Source: Galaxea fascicularis (lineage: Eukaryota > Cnidaria > Anthozoa > Scleractinia > Euphylliidae). From it: a stretch of DNA of 64,000 nt. The stretch covers positions 12,602,722 through 12,666,721 of the forward strand of contig OX419347.1 of assembly GCA_948470475.1 (NCBI GenBank), given 5' to 3'. Numbering within the stretch: position 1 is the first letter of the stretch; every line of letters starts with the position of its first letter. Below are positions 33,301 through 47,800 of the stretch, piece after piece. Position numbers and translations under genes: made by a program. The notes under the pieces are model-generated. The model did not search any database. It was not told the DNA's origin and was given only the letters and a program-made list of their open reading frames with translations.

Positions 33301-36300
33301 CTGTGTGCAAGATTTCAGCAAAGTTGAAATTTTGACCAAAACGTGAAGGGGGTAACCCATTGTTTTGGGTCAACTTTTCAATTTGGCTCAAACTTTACCT
33401 ATTTCAAATAGCAGTCTAGAAATGATGTTTAAATGCTTTCCAAAACTCCCAAAACATTCTTTCTATTCTTATTTGAGCTGTGTGCAAGATTTCAGCAAAG
33501 TTGAAATTTTGACCAAAACGTGAAGGGGGTAACCCATTGTTTTGGGTCAACTTTTCAATTTGGCTCAAACTTTACCTATTTCAAAGAGCAGTCTAGAAAT
33601 GATGATTAAATGCTTCTAAAAACTCCCAAAACGTTATTTCTATTCTTAGTTGAGATGTGTGCAAGATTTCAGCAAAGTTGAAATTTGGATCAAAACCCAG
33701 AGGGGTTAACCCATGGCTTTGGTTCAAATTTTCAATTTGGCTCAAACTTTACCTATTTCAAAGAGCAGTCTAGAAATGATGTTTAAATGCTTCTAAAAAC
33801 TCCCAAAACGTTATTTCTATTCTTAGTTGAGCTGTGTGCAAGATTTCAGCAAAGTTGAAATTTTGACCAAAACGTGAAGGGGGTAACCCATTGTTTTGGG
33901 TCAACTTTTCAATTTGGCTCAAACTTTACCTATTTCAAAGAGCAGTCTAGAAATGATGATTAAATGCTTCTAAAAACTCCCAAAACGTTATTTCTATTCT
34001 TAGTTGAGCTGTGTGCAAGATTTCAGCAAAGTTGAAATTTGGATCAAAACCCAAAGGGGTTAACCCATGGTTTTGGTTCAAATTTTCAATTTGGCTCAAA
34101 CTTTACCTATTTCAAATAGCAGTCTAGAAATGATGTTTAAATGCTTTCCAAAACTCCCAAAACATTATTTCTATTCTTATTTGAGCTGTGTGCAAGATTT
34201 CAGCAAAGTTGAAATTTTGACCAAAACGTGAAGGGGGTAACCCATTGTTTTGGGTCAACTTTTCAATTTGGCTCAAACTTTACCTATTTCAAAGAGCAGT
34301 CTAGAAATGATGATTAAATGCTTCTAAAAACTCCCAAAACGTTATTTCTATTCTTAGTTGAGATGAGTGCAAGATTTCAGCAAAGTTGAAATTTGGATCA
34401 AAACCCAGAGGGGTTAACCCATGGCTTTGGTTCAAATTTTCAATTTGGCTCAAACTTTACCTATTTCAAAGAGCAGTCTAGAAATGATGTTTAACTGCTT
34501 CTCAAAACTCCCAAAACGTTATTTCTATTCTTAGTTGAGCTGTGTGCAAGATTTCAGCAAAGTTGAAATTTTGACCAAAACGTGAAGGGGGTAACCCATT
34601 GTTTTGGGTCAACTTTTCAATTTGGCTCAAACTTTACCTATTTCAAATAGCAGTCTAGAAATGATGTTTAAATGCTTTCCAAAACTCCCAAAACATTATT
34701 TCTATTCTTATTTGAGCTGTGTGCAAGATTTCAGCAAAGTTGAAATTTTGACCAAAACGTGAAGGGGGTAACCCATTGTTTTGGGTCAACTTTTCAATTT
34801 GGCTCAAACTTTACCTATTTCAAAGAGCAGTCTAGAAATGATGATTAAATGCTTCTAAAAACTTCCAAAACGTTATTTCTATTCTTAGTTGAGATGAGTG
34901 CAAGATTTCAGCAAAGTTGAAATTTGGATCAAAACCCAGAGGGGTTAACCCATGGCTTTGGTTCAAATTTTCAATTTGGCTCAAACTTTACCTATTTCAA
35001 AGAGCAGTCTAGAAATGATGTTTAAATGCTTCTCAAAACTCCCAAAACGTTATTTCTATTCTTAGTTGAGCTGTGTGCAAGATTTCAGCAAAGTTGAAAT
35101 TTTGACCAAAACGTGAAGGGGGTAACCCATTGTTTTGGGTCAACTTTTCAATTTGGCTCAAACTTTACCTATTTCAAAGAGCAGTCTAGAAATGATGTTT
35201 AAATGCTTTCCAAAACTCCCAAAACATTCTTTCTAATCTTATTTGAGCTGTGTGCAAGATTTCAGCAAAGTTGAAATTTTGACCAAAACGTGAAGGGGGT
35301 AACCCATTGTTTTGGGTCAACTTTTCAATTTGGCTCAAACTTTGCCTATTTCAAAGAGCAGTCTAGAAATGATGATTAAATGCTTCTAAAAACTCCCAAA
35401 ACGTTATTTCTATTCTTAGTTGAGCTGTGTGCAAGATTTCAGCAAAGTTGAAACTTGGATCAAAACCCAAAGGGGTTAACCCATGGTTTTGGTTCAAATT
35501 TTCAATTTGGCTCAAACTTTACCTATTTCAAAGAGCAGTCTAGAAATGATGATTAAATGCTTCTCAAAACTCCCAAAACATTCTTTCTATTCTTATTTGA
35601 GCTTTGTGCAAGATTTCAGCAAAGTTGAAATTTTGACAAAAAGGTAAAGAGGGTAACCCATGGTTTTGGTTCAAATTTTCAATTTTGCTGAAACTTTACC
35701 TATTTCAAAGAGCAGTCTAGAAATGATGTTTAAATGCTTTCCAAAACTCCCAAAACATTATTTCTATTCTTATTTGAGCTGTGTGCAAGATTTCAGCAAA
35801 GTTGAAATTTTGACCAAAACGTGAAGGGGGTAACCCATTGTTTTGGGTCAACTTTTCAATTTGGCTCAAACTTTGCCTATTTCAAAGAGCAGTCTAGAAA
35901 TGATGATTAAATGCTTCTAAAAACTCCCAAAACGTTATTTCTATTCTTAGTTGAGCTGTGTGCAAGATTTCAGCAAAGTTGAAATTTGGATCAAAACCCA
36001 AAGGGGTTAACCCATGGTTTTGGTTCAAATTTTCAATTTGGCTCAAACTTTACCTATTTCAAAGAGCAGTCTAGAAATGATGTTTAAATGCTTTCCAAAA
36101 CTCCCAAAACATTATTTCTATTCTTATTTGAGCTGTGTGCAAGATTTCAGCAAAGTTGAAATTTTGACCAAAACGTAAAGGGGGTAACCCATTGTTTTGG
36201 GTCAACTTTTCAATTTGGCTCAAACTTTACCTATTTCAAAGAGCAGTCTAGAAATGATGATTAAATGCTTCTAAAAACTCCCAAAACGTTATTTCTATTC

Positions 36301-39300
36301 TTAGTTGAGATGACTGCAAGCTTTCAGCAAAGTTGAAATTTGGATCAAAACCCAGAGGGGTTAACCCATGGCTTTGGTTCAAATTTTCAATTTGGCTCAA
36401 ACTTTACCTATTTCAAAGAGCAGTCTAGAAATGATGTTTAACTGCTTCTAAAAACTCCCAAAACGTTATTTCTATTCTTAGTTGAGCTGTGTGCAAGATT
36501 TCAGCAAAGTTGAAATTTTGACCAAAACGTGAAGGGGGTAACCCATTGTTTTGGGTCAACTTTTCAATTTGGCTCAAACTTTACCTATTTCAAATAGCAG
36601 TCTAGAAATGATGTTTAAATGCTTTCCAAAACTCCCAAAACATTATTTCTATTCTTATTTGAGCTGTGTGCAAGATTTCAGCAAAGTTGAAATTTTGACC
36701 AAAACGTGAAGGGGGTAACCCATTGTTTTGGGTCAACTTTTCAATTTGGCTCAAACTTTGCCTATTTCAAAGAGCAGTCTAGAAATGATGATTAAATGCT
36801 TCTAAAAACTCCCAAAACGTTATTTCTATTCTTAGTTAAGCTGTGTGCAAGATTTCAGCAAAGTTGAAATTTGGATCAAAACCCAAAGGGGTTAACCCAT
36901 GGTTTTGGTTCAAATTTTCAATTTGGCTCAAACTTTACCTATTTCAAAGAGCAGTCTAGAAATGATGATTAAATGCTTTCCAAAACTCCCAAAACATTAT
37001 TTCTATTCTTATTTGAGCTGTGTGCAAGATTTCAGCAAAGTTGAAATTTTGACCAAAACGTGAAGGGGGTAACCCATTGTTTTGGGTCAACTTTTCAATT
37101 TGGCTCAAACTTTACCTATTTCAAAGAGCAGTCTAGAAATGATGATTAAATGCTTCTAAAAACTCCCAAAACGTTATTTCTATTCTTAGTTGAGCTGTGT
37201 GCAAGATTTCAGCAAAGTTGAAATTTGGATCAAAACCCAAAGGGGTTAACCCATGGTTTTGGTTCAAATTTTCAATTTGGCTCAAACTTTACCTATTTCA
37301 AAGAGCAGTCTAGAAATGATGTTTAAATGCTTTCCAAAACTCCCAAAACATTATTTCTATTCTTATTTGAGCTGTGTGCAAGATTTCAGCAAAGTTGAAA
37401 TTTTGACCAAAACGTGAAGGGGGTAACCCATTGTTTTGGGTCAACTTTTCAATTTGGCTCAAACTTTGCCTATTTCAAAGAGCAGTCTAGAAATGATGAT
37501 TAAATGCTTCTAAAAACTCCCAAAACGTTATTTCTATTCTTAGTTGAGCTGTGTGCAAGATTTCAGCAAAGTTGAAATTTTGACCAAAACGTGAAGGGGG
37601 TAACCCATTGTTTTGGGTCAACTTTTCAATTTGGCTCAAACTTTACCTATTTCAAAGAGCAGTCTAGAAATGATGTTTAAATGCTTTCCAAAACTCCCAA
37701 AACATTATATCTATTCTTATTTGAGCTGTGTGCAAGATTTCAGCAAAGTTGAAATTTTGACCAAAACGTGAAGGGGGTAACCCATTGTTTTGGGTCAACT
37801 TTTCAATTTGGCTCAAACTTTGCCTATTTCAAAGAGCAGTCTAGAAATGATGATTAAATGCTTCTAAAAACTCCCAAAACGTTATTTCTATTCTTAGTTA
37901 AGCTGTGTGCAAGATTTCAGCAAAGTTGAAATTTGGATCAAAACCCAAAGGGGTTAACCCATGGTTTTGGTTCAAATTTTCAATTAGGCTCAAACTTTAC
38001 CTATTTCAAAGAGCAGTCTAGAAATGATGATTAAATGCTTTCCAAAACTCCCAAAACAATATTTCTATTCTTATTTGAGCTGTGTGCAAGATTTCAGCAA
38101 AGTTGAAATTTTGACCAAAACGTGAAGGGGGTAACCCATTGTTTTGGGTCAACTTTTCAATTTGGCTCAAACTTTACCTATTTCAAAGAGCAGTCTAGAA
38201 ATGATGATTAAATGCTTCTAAAAACTCCCAAAACGTTATTTCTATTCTTAGTTGAGATGAGTGCAAGATTTCAGCAAAGTTGAAATTTGGATCAAAACCC
38301 AGAGGGGTTAACCCATGGCTTTGGTTCAACTTTTCAATTTGGCTCAAACTTTACCTATTTCAAAGAGCAGTCTAGAAATGATGTTTAAATGCTTCTAAAA
38401 ACTCCCAAAACGTTATTTCTATTCTTAGTTGAGCTGTGTGCAAGATTTCAGCAAAGTTGAAATTTTGACCAAAACGTGAAGGGGGTAACCCATTGTTTTG
38501 GGTCAACTTTTCAATTTGGCTCAAACTTTACCTATTTCAAAGAGCAGTCTAGAAATGATGATTAAATGCTTCTAAAAACTCCCAAAACGTTATTTCTATT
38601 CTTAGTTGAGCTGTGTGCAAGATTTCAGCAAAGTTGAAATTTGGATCAAAACCCAAAGGGGTTAACCCATGGTTTTGGTTCAAATTTTCAATTTGGCTCA
38701 AACTTTACCTATTTCAAAGAGCAGTCTAGAAATGATGATTAAATGCTTTCCAAAACTCCCAAAACATTCTTTCTATTCTTATTTGAGCTGTGTGCAAGAT
38801 TTCAGCAAAGTTGAAATTTTGACCAAAACGTGAAGGGGGTAACCCATTGTTTTGGGTCAACTTTTCAATTTGGCTCAAACTTTACCTATTTCAAAGAGCA
38901 GTCTAGAAATGATGATTAAATGCTTCTAAAAACTCCCAAAACGTTATTTCTATTCTTAGTTGAGATGAGTGCAAGATTTCAGCAAAGTTGAAATTTGGAT
39001 CAAAACCCAGAGGGGTTAACCCATGGCTTTGGTTCAAATTTTCAATTTGGCTCAAACTTTACCTATTTCAAAGAGCAGTCTAGAAATGATGTTTAACTGC
39101 TTCTCAAAACTCCCAAAACGTTATTTCTATTCTTAGTTGAGCTGTGTGCAAGATTTCAGCAAAGTTGAAATTTTGACCAAAACGTGAAGGGGGTAACCCA
39201 TTGTTTTGGGTCAACTTTTCAATTTGGCTCAAACTTTACCTATTTCAAATAGCAGTCTAGAAATGATGTTTAAATGCTTTCCAAAACTCCCAAAACATTC

Positions 39301-40300
39301 TTTCTATTCTTATTTGAGCTGTGTGCAAGATTTCAGCAAAGTTGAAATTTTGACCAAAACGTGAAGGGGGTAACCCATTGTTTTGGGTCAACTTTTCAAT
39401 TTGGCTCAAACTTTACCTATTTCAAAGAGCAGTCTAGAAATGATGATTAAATGCTTCTAAAAACTCCCAAAACGTTATTTCTATTCTTAGTTGAGATGTG
39501 TGCAAGATTTCAGCAAAGTTGAAATTTGGATCAAAACCCAGAGGGGTTAACCCATGGCTTTGGTTCAAATTTTCAATTTGGCTCAAACTTTACCTATTTC
39601 AAAGAGCAGTCTAGAAATGATGTTTAAATGCTTCTCAAAACTCCCAAAACGTTATTTCTATTCTTAGTTGAGCTGTGTGCAAGATTTCAGCAAAGTTGAA
39701 ATTTTGACCAAAACGTGAAGGGGGTAACCCATTGTTTTGGGTCAACTTTTCAATTTGGCTCAAACTTTACCTATTTCAAAGAGCAGTCTAGAAATGATGA
39801 TTAAATGCTTCTAAAAACTCCCAAAACGTTATTTCTATTCTTAGTTGAGCTGTGTGCAAGATTTCAGCAAAGTTGAAATTTGGATCAAAACCCAAAGGGG
39901 TTAACCCATGGTTTTGGTTCAAATTTTCAATTTGGCTCAAACTTTACCTATTTCAAAGAGCAGTCTAGAAATGATGTTTAAATGCTTTCCAAAACTCCCA
40001 AAACATTATTTCTATTCTTATTTGAGCTGTGTGCAAGATTTCAGCAAAGTTGAAATTTTGACCAAAACGTGAAGGGGGTAACCCATTGTTTTGGGTCAAC
40101 TTTTCAATTTGGCTCAAACTTTACCTATTTCAAAGAGCAGTCTAGAAATGATGATTAAATGCTTCTAAAAACTCCCAAAACGTTATTTCTATTCTTAGTT
40201 GAGCTGTGTGCAAGATTTCAGCAAAGTTGAAATTTTGACAAAAAGGTAAAGAGGGTAACCCATGGTTTTGGTTCAAATTTTCAATTTTGCTCAAACTTTA
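25100..40300 (+). repeat. Central mosaic zone of hybrid A/B monomers
   Basis: Here many monomers join an A-type first half to a B-type second half (for example about 25500-25600, 29220-29300, 31700-31780 and 39120-39200). Others join a B-type CTTTCC segment to the A-type GATGATTAAA start (about 29705, 30770, 32190, 36970, 38030 and 38740). The variant TTAGTTAAGC recurs at 29576, 30638, 32054, 36833 and 37895, offsets of 1062, 1416, 4779 and 1062 bp. TTGAGATGAG recurs at 32411 and 38252 (5841 bp), and GACAAAAAGGTAAAG at 35635 and 40237 (4602 bp). Both flanks of the zone are mostly regular A-B dimers. Confidence 0.75.
27290..28720 (+). repeat. Satellite variants repeated at 1239 bp (seven monomers)
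   Basis: AGATTTTAGCAAAG at 27292 and 28531, and CCAAATCATTATTTCAATTT at 27431 and 28670, are both offset by exactly 1239 bp. An odd number of monomers means this exchange broke the simple A-B alternation. Confidence 0.85.
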
Positions 40301-42894
40301 CCTATTTCAAAGAGCAGTCTAGAAATGATGTTTAAATGCTTTCCAAAACTCCCAAAACATTATTTCTATTCTTATTTGAGCTGTGTGCAAGATTTCAGCA
40401 AAGTTGAAATTTTGACCAAAACGTGAAGGGGGTAACCCATTGTTTTGGGTCAACTTTTCAATTTGGCTCAAACTTTGCCTATTTCAAAGAGCAGTCTAGA
40501 AATGATGATTAAATGCTTCTAAAAACTCCCAAAACGTTATTTCTATTCTTAGTTGAGCTGTGTGCAAGATTTCAGCAAAGTTGAAATTTGGATCAAAACC
40601 CAAAGGGGTTAACCCATGGTTTTGGTTCAAATTTTCAATTTGGCTCAAACTTTACCTATTTCAAAGAGCAGTCTAGAAATGATGTTTAAATGCTTTCCAA
40701 AACTCCCAAAACATTCTTTCTATTCTTATTTGAGCTGTGTGCAAGATTTCAGCAAAGTTGAAATTTTGACCAAAACGTGAAGGGGGTAACCCATTGTTTT
40801 AGGTCAACTTTTCAATTTGGCTCAAACTTTACCTATTTCAAAGAGCAGTCTAGAAATGATGTTTAAATGCTTTCCAAAACTCCCAAAACATTCTTTCTAT
40901 TCTTATTTGAGCTGTGTGCAAGATTTCAGCAAAGTTGAAATTTTGACCAAAACGTGAAGGGGGTAACCCATTGTTTTGGGTCAACTTTTCAATTTGGCTC
41001 AAACTTTGCCTATTTCAAAGAGCAGTCTAGAAATGATGATTAAATGCTTCTAAAAACTCCCAAAACGTTATTTCTATTCTTAGTTGAGCTGTGTGCAAGA
41101 TTTCAGCAAAGTTGAAATTTGGATCAAAACCCAAAGGGGTTAACCCATGGTTTTGGTTCAAATTTTCAATTTGGCTCAAACTTTACCTATTTCAAAGAGC
41201 AGTCTAGAAATGATGTTAAAATGCTTCTAAAAACTCCCAAAACATTCTTTCTATTCTTATTTGAGCTGTGTGCAAGATTTCAGCAAAGTTGAAATTTTGA
41301 CCAAAACGTGAAGGGGGTAACCCATTGTTTTGGGTCAACTTTTCAATTTGGCTCAAACTTTGCCTATTTCAAAGAGCAGTCTAGAAATGATGATTAAATG
41401 CTTCTAAAAACTCCCAAAACGTTATTTCTATTCTTATTTGAGCTGTGTGCAAGATTTCAGCAAAGTTGAAATTTGGATCAAAACCCAAAGGGGTTAACCC
41501 ATGGTTTTGGTTCAAATTTTCAATTTGGCTCAAACTTTACCTATTTAAAAGAGCAGTCTAGGAATGATGTTTAAATGCTTTCCAAAACTCCCAAAACATT
41601 CTTTCTATTCTTATTTGAGCTGTGTGCAAGATTTCAGCAAAGTTGAAATTTTGACCAAAACGTGAAGGGGGTAACCCATTGTTTTGGGTCAACTTTTCAA
41701 TTTGGCTCAAACTTTGCCTATTTCAAAGAGCAGTCTAGAAATGATGATTAAATGCTTCTAAAAACTCCCAAAGCGTTATTTCTATTCTTAGTTGAGCTGT
41801 GTGCAAGATTTCAGCAAAGTTGAAATTTGGATCAAAACCCAAAGGGGTTAACCCATGGTTTTGGTTCAAATTTTCAATTTGGCTCAAACTTTACCTATTT
41901 CAAAGAGCAGTCTAGAAATGATGTTTAAATGCTTTCCAAAACTCCCAAAACATTATTTCTATTCTTATTTGAGCTGTGTGCAAGATTTCAGCAAAGTTGA
42001 AATTTTGACCAAAACGTGAAGGGGGTAACCCATTGTTTTGGGTCAACTTTTCAATTTGGCTCAAACTTTGCCTATTTCAAAGAGCAGTCTAGAAATGATG
42101 ATTAAATGCTTCTAAAAACTCCCAAAACGTTATTTCTATTCTTAGTTGAGCTGTGTGCAAGATTTCAGCAAAGTTGAAATTTGGATCAAAACCCAAAGGG
42201 GTTAACCCATGGTTTTGGTTCAAATTTTCAATTTGGCTCAAACTTTACCTATTTCAAAGAGCAGTCTAGAAATGATGTTTAAATGCTTCTAAAAACTCCC
42301 AAAACATTCTTTCTATTCTTATTTGAGCTGTGTGCAAGATTTCAGCAAAGTTGAAATTTTGACCAAAACGTAAAGGGGGTAACCCATTGTTTTGGGTCAA
42401 CTTTTCAATTTGGCTCAAACTTTGCCTATTTCAAAGAGCAGTCTAAAAATGATGATTAAATGCTTCTAAAAACTCCCAAAACGTATTTTCTATTCTTAGT
42501 TGAGCTGTGTGCAAGATTTCAGCAAAGTTGAAATTTGGATCAAAACCCAAAGGGGTTAACCCATGGTTTTGGTTCAAATTTTCAATTTGGCTCAAACTTT
42601 ACCTATTTCAAAGAGCAGTCTAGAAATGATGTTTAAATGCTTTCCAAAACTCCCAAAACATTCTTTCTATTCTTATTTGAGCTGTGTGCAAGATTTCAGC
42701 AAAGTTGAAATTTTGACCAAAACGTGAAGGGGGTAACCCATTGTTTTGGGTCAACTTTTCAATTTGGCTCAAACTTTGCCTATTTCAAAGAGCAGTCTAG
42801 AAATGATGATTAAATGCTTCTAAAAACTCCCAAAACGTTATTTCTATTCTTAGTTGAGCTGTGTGCAAGATTTCAGCAAAGTTGAAATTTGGAT

Positions 42895-42920
42895 CAAAAC
42901 CCAAAGGGGTAACCCATGGC
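42895..42920 (+). repeat. Single-base deletion in one satellite monomer
   Basis: AAAGGGGTAACCCATGG here lacks one T relative to the A-type AAAGGGGTTAACCC. It accounts for the only net register slip I detect across the array. It also destroys the GGTTAACC palindrome and creates a chance 66-codon open frame at 42861-43061. Confidence 0.85.
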
Positions 42921-44899
42921 TTTGGTTCAAATTTTCAATTTGGCTCAAACTTTACCTATTTTAAAGAGCAGTCTAGAAATGATGTTAAAATGCTTTCCAA
43001 AACCCCCAAAACATTCTTTCTATTCTTAGTTGAGCTGTGTGCAAGATTTCAGCAAAGTTGAAATTTTGACCAAAACGTGAAGGGGGTAACCCATTGTTTT
43101 GGGTCAACTTTTCAATTTGGCTCAAACTTTGCCTATTTCAAAGAGCAGTCTAGAAATGATGATTAAATGCTTCTAAAAACTCCCAAAACGTTATTTCTAT
43201 TCTTAGTTGAGCTGTGTGCAAGATTTCAGCAAAGTTGAAATTTGGATCAAAACCCAAAGGGGTTAACCCATGGTTTTGGTTCAAATTTTCAATTTGGCTC
43301 AAACTTTACCTATTTCAAAGAGCAGTCTAGAAATGATGTTTAAATGCTTTCCAAAACTCCCAAAACATTATTTCTATTCTTATTTGAGCTGTGTGCAAGA
43401 TTTCAGCAAAGTTGAAATTTTGACCAAAACGTGAAGGGGGTAACCCATTGTTTTGGGTCAACTTTTCAATTTGGCTCAAACTTTGCCTATTTCAAAGAGC
43501 AGTCTAGAAATGATGATTAAATGCTTCTAAAAACTCCCAAAACGTTATTTCTATTCTTAGTTGAGCTGTGTGCAAGATTTCAGCAAAGTTGAAATTTGGA
43601 TCAAAACCCAAAGGGGTTAACCCATGGTTTTGGTTCAAATTTTCAATTTGGCTCAAACTTTACCTATTTCAAAGAGCAGTCTAGAAATGATGTTTAAATG
43701 CTTTCCAAAACTCCCAAAACATTATTTCTATTCTTATTTGAGCTGTGTGCAAGATTTCAGCAAAGTTGAAATTTTGACCAAAACGTGAAGGGGGTAACCC
43801 ATTGTTTTGGGTCAACTTTTCAATTTGGCTCAAACTTTGCCTATTTCAAAGAGCAGTCTAGAAATGATGATTAAATGCTTCTAAAAACTCCCAAAACGTT
43901 ATTTCTATTCTTAGTTGAGCTGTGTGCAAGATTTCAGCAAAGTTGAAATTTGGATCAAAACCCAAAGGGGTTAACCCATGGTTTTAGTTCAAATTTTCAA
44001 TTTGGCTCAAACTTTACCTATTTTAAAGAGCAGTCTAGAAATGATGTTAAAATGCTTTCCAAAACCCCCAAAACATTCTTTCTATTCTTATTTGAGCTGT
44101 GTGCAAGATTTCAGCAAAGTTGAAATTTTGACCAAAACGTGAAGGGGGTAACCCATTGTTTTGGGTCAACTTTTCAATTTGGCTCAAACTTTGCCTATTT
44201 CAAAGAGCAGTCTAGAAATGATGATTAAATGCTTCTAAAAACTCCGAAAACGTTATTTCTATTCTTAGTTGAGCTGTGTGCAAGATTTCAGCAAAGTTGA
44301 AATTTTGACCAAAACGTGAAGGGGGTAACCCATTGTTTTGGGTCAACTTTTCAATTTGGCTCAAACTTTGCCTATTTCAAAGAGCAGTCTAGAAATGATG
44401 ATTAAATGCTTCTAAAAACTCCCAAAACGTTATTTCTATTCTTAGTTGAGCTGTGTGCAAGATTTCAGCAAAGTTGAAATTTGGATCAAAACCCAAAGGG
44501 GTTAACCCATGGTTTTGGTTCAAATTTTCAATTTGGCTCAAACTTTACCTATTTCAAAGAGCAGTCTAGAAATGATGTTTAAATGCTTTCCAAAACTCCC
44601 AAAACATTATTTCTATTCTTATTTGAGCTGTGTGCAAGATTTCAGCAAAGTTGAAATTTTGACCAAAACGTGAAGGGGGTAACCCATTGTTTTGGGTCAA
44701 CTTTTCAATTTGGCTCAAACTTTGCCTATTTCAAAGAGCAGTCTAGAAATGATGATTAAATGCTTCTAAAAACTCCCAAAACGTTATTTCTATTCTTAGT
44801 TGAGCTGTGTGCAAGATTTCAGCAAAGATGAAATTTGGATCAAAACCCAAAGGGGTTAACCCATGGTTTTGGTTCAAATTTTCAATTTGGCTCAAACTT

Positions 44900-47800
44900 T
44901 GCCTATTTCATAGAGCAGTCTAGAAATGATGATTAAATGCTTCTAAAAACTCCCAAAACGTTATTTCTATTCTTAGTTGAGCTGTGTGCAAGATTTCAGC
45001 AAAGTTGAAATTTGGATCAAAACCCAAAGGGGTTAACCCATGGTTTTGGTTCAAATTTTCAATTTGGCTCAAACTTTACCTATTTCAAAGAGCAGTCTAG
45101 AAATGATGTTAAAATGCTTTCCAAAACCCCCAAAACATTCTTTCTGTTCTTATTTGAGCTGTGTGCAACATTTCAGCAAAGTTGAAATTTTGACCAAAAC
45201 GTGAAGGGGGTAACCCATTGTTTTGGGTCAACTTTTCAATTTGGCTCAAACTTTGCCTATTTCAAAGAGCAGTCTAGAAATGATGATTAAATGCTTCTAA
45301 AAACTCCCAAAACGTTATTTCTATTCTTAGTTGAGCTGTGTGCAAGATTTCAGCAAAGTTGAAATTTGGATCAAAACCCAAAGGGGTTAACCCATTGTTT
45401 TGGTTCAAATTTTCAATTTGGCTCAAACTTTACCTATTTCAAAGAGCAGTCTAGAAATGATGTTTAAATGCTTTCCAAAACTCCCAAAACATTCTTTCTA
45501 TTCTTATTTGAGCTGTGTGCAAGATTTCAGCAAAGTTGAAATTTTGACCAAAACGTGAAGGGGGTAACCCATTGTTTTGGGTCAACTTTTCAATTTGGCT
45601 CAAACTTTGCCTATTTCAAAGAGCAGTCTAGAAATGATGATTAAATGCTTCTCGAAACTCCCAAAACATTATTACTATTCTTATTTGAGCTGTGTGCAAG
45701 ATTTCAGCAAAGTTGAAATTTTGACCAAAACGTGAAGGGGGTAACCCATTGTTTTGGGTCAACTTTTCAATTTGGCTCAAACTTTGCCTATTTCAAAGAG
45801 CAGTCTAGAAATGATGATTAAATGCTTCTAAAAACTCCCAAAACGTTATTTCTATTCTTAGTTGAGCTGTGTGCAAGATTTCAGCAAAGTTGAAATTTGG
45901 ATCAAAACCCAAAGGGGTTAACCCATGGTTTTGGTTCAAATTTTCAATTTGGCTCAAACTTTACCTATTTCAAAGAGCAGTCTAGAAATGATGTTTAAAT
46001 GCTTTCCAAAACTCCCAAAACATTATTTCTATTCTTATTTGAGGTGTGTGCAAGATTTCAGCAAAGTTGAAATTTTGACCAAAACGTGAAGGGGGTAACC
46101 CATTGTTTTGGGTCAACTTTTCAATTTGGCTCAAACTTTGCCTATTTCAAAGAGCAGTCTAGAAATGATGATTAAATGCTTCTAAAAACTTCCAAAACGT
46201 TATTTCTATTCTTAGTTGAGCTGTGTGCAAGATTTCAGCAAAGTTGAAATTTGGATCAAAACCCAAAGGGGTTAACCCATGGTTTTGGTTCAAATTTTCA
46301 ATTTGGCTCAAACTTTACCTATTTCAAAGAGCAGTCTAGAAATGATGTTTAAATGCTTTCCAAAACTCCCAAAACATTATTTCTATTCTTATTTGAGCTG
46401 TGTGCAAGATTTCAGCAAAGTTGAAATTTTGACCAAAACGTGAAGGGGGTAACCCATTGTTTTGGGTCAACTTTTCAATTTGGCTCAAACTTTGCCTATT
46501 TCAAAGAGCAGTCTAGAAATGATGATTAAATGCTTCTAAAAACTCCCAAAACGTTATTTCTATTCTTAGTTGAGCTGTGTGCAAGATTTCAGCAAAGTTG
46601 AAATTTGGATCAAAACCCAAAGGGGTTAACCCATGGTTTTGGTTCAAATTTTCAATTTGGCTCAAACTTTGCCTATTTCATAGAGCAGTCTAGAAATGAT
46701 GATTAAATGCTTCTAAAAACTCCCAAAACGTTATTTCTATTCTTAGTTGAGCTGTGTGCAAGATTTCAGCAAAGTTGAAATTTGGATCAAAACCCAAAGG
46801 GGTTAACCCATGGTTTTGGTTCAAATTTTCAATTTGGCTCAAACTTTACCTATTTCAAAGAGCAGTCTAGAAATGATGTTAAAATGCTTTCCAAAACCCC
46901 CAAAACATTCTTTCTGTTCTTATTTGAGCTGTGTGCAAGATTTCAGCAAAGTTGAAATTTTGACCAAAACGTGAAGGGGGTAACCCATTGTTTTGGGTCA
47001 ACTTTTCAATTTGGCTCAAACTTTGCCTATTTCAAAGAGCAGTCTAGAAATGATGATTAAATGCTTCTAAAAACTCCCAAAACGTTATTTCTATTCTTAG
47101 TTGAGCTGTGTGCAAGATTTCAGCAAAGTTGAAATTTGGATCAAAACCCAAAGGGGTTAACCCATTGTTTTGGTTCAAATTTTCAATTTGGCTCAAACTT
47201 TACCTATTTCAAAGAGCAGTCTAGAAATGATGTTTAAATGCTTTCCAAAACTCCCAAAACATTCTTTCTATTCTTATTTGAGCTGTGTGCAAGATTTCAG
47301 CAAAGTTGAAATTTTGACCAAAACGTGAAGGGGGTAACCCATTGTTTTGGGTCAACTTTTCAATTTGGCTCAAACTTTGCCTATTTCAAAGAGCAGTCTA
47401 GAAATGATGATTAAATGCTTCTCGAAACTCCCAAAACATTATTACTATTCTTATTTGAGCTGTGTGCAAGATTTCAGCAAAGTTGAAATTTTGACCAAAA
47501 CGTGAAGGGGGTAACCCATTGTTTTGGGTCAACTTTTCAATTTGGCTCAAACTTTGCCTATTTCAAAGAGCAGTCTAGAAATGATGATTAAATGCTTCTA
47601 AAAACTCCCAAAACGTTATTTCTATTCTTAGTTGAGCTGTGTGCAAGATTTCAGCAAAGTTGAAATTTGGATCAAAACCCAAAGGGGTTAACCCATGGTT
47701 TTGGTTCAAATTTTCAATTTGGCTCAAACTTTACCTATTTCAAAGAGCAGTCTAGAAATGATGTTTAAATGCTTTCCAAAACTCCCAAAACATTATTTCT

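Noticed and set aside
42861..43061. 66-codon open frame on the plus strand
   Set aside because: It lies entirely within satellite monomers and exists only because a 1-bp deletion shifts past the usual stops.
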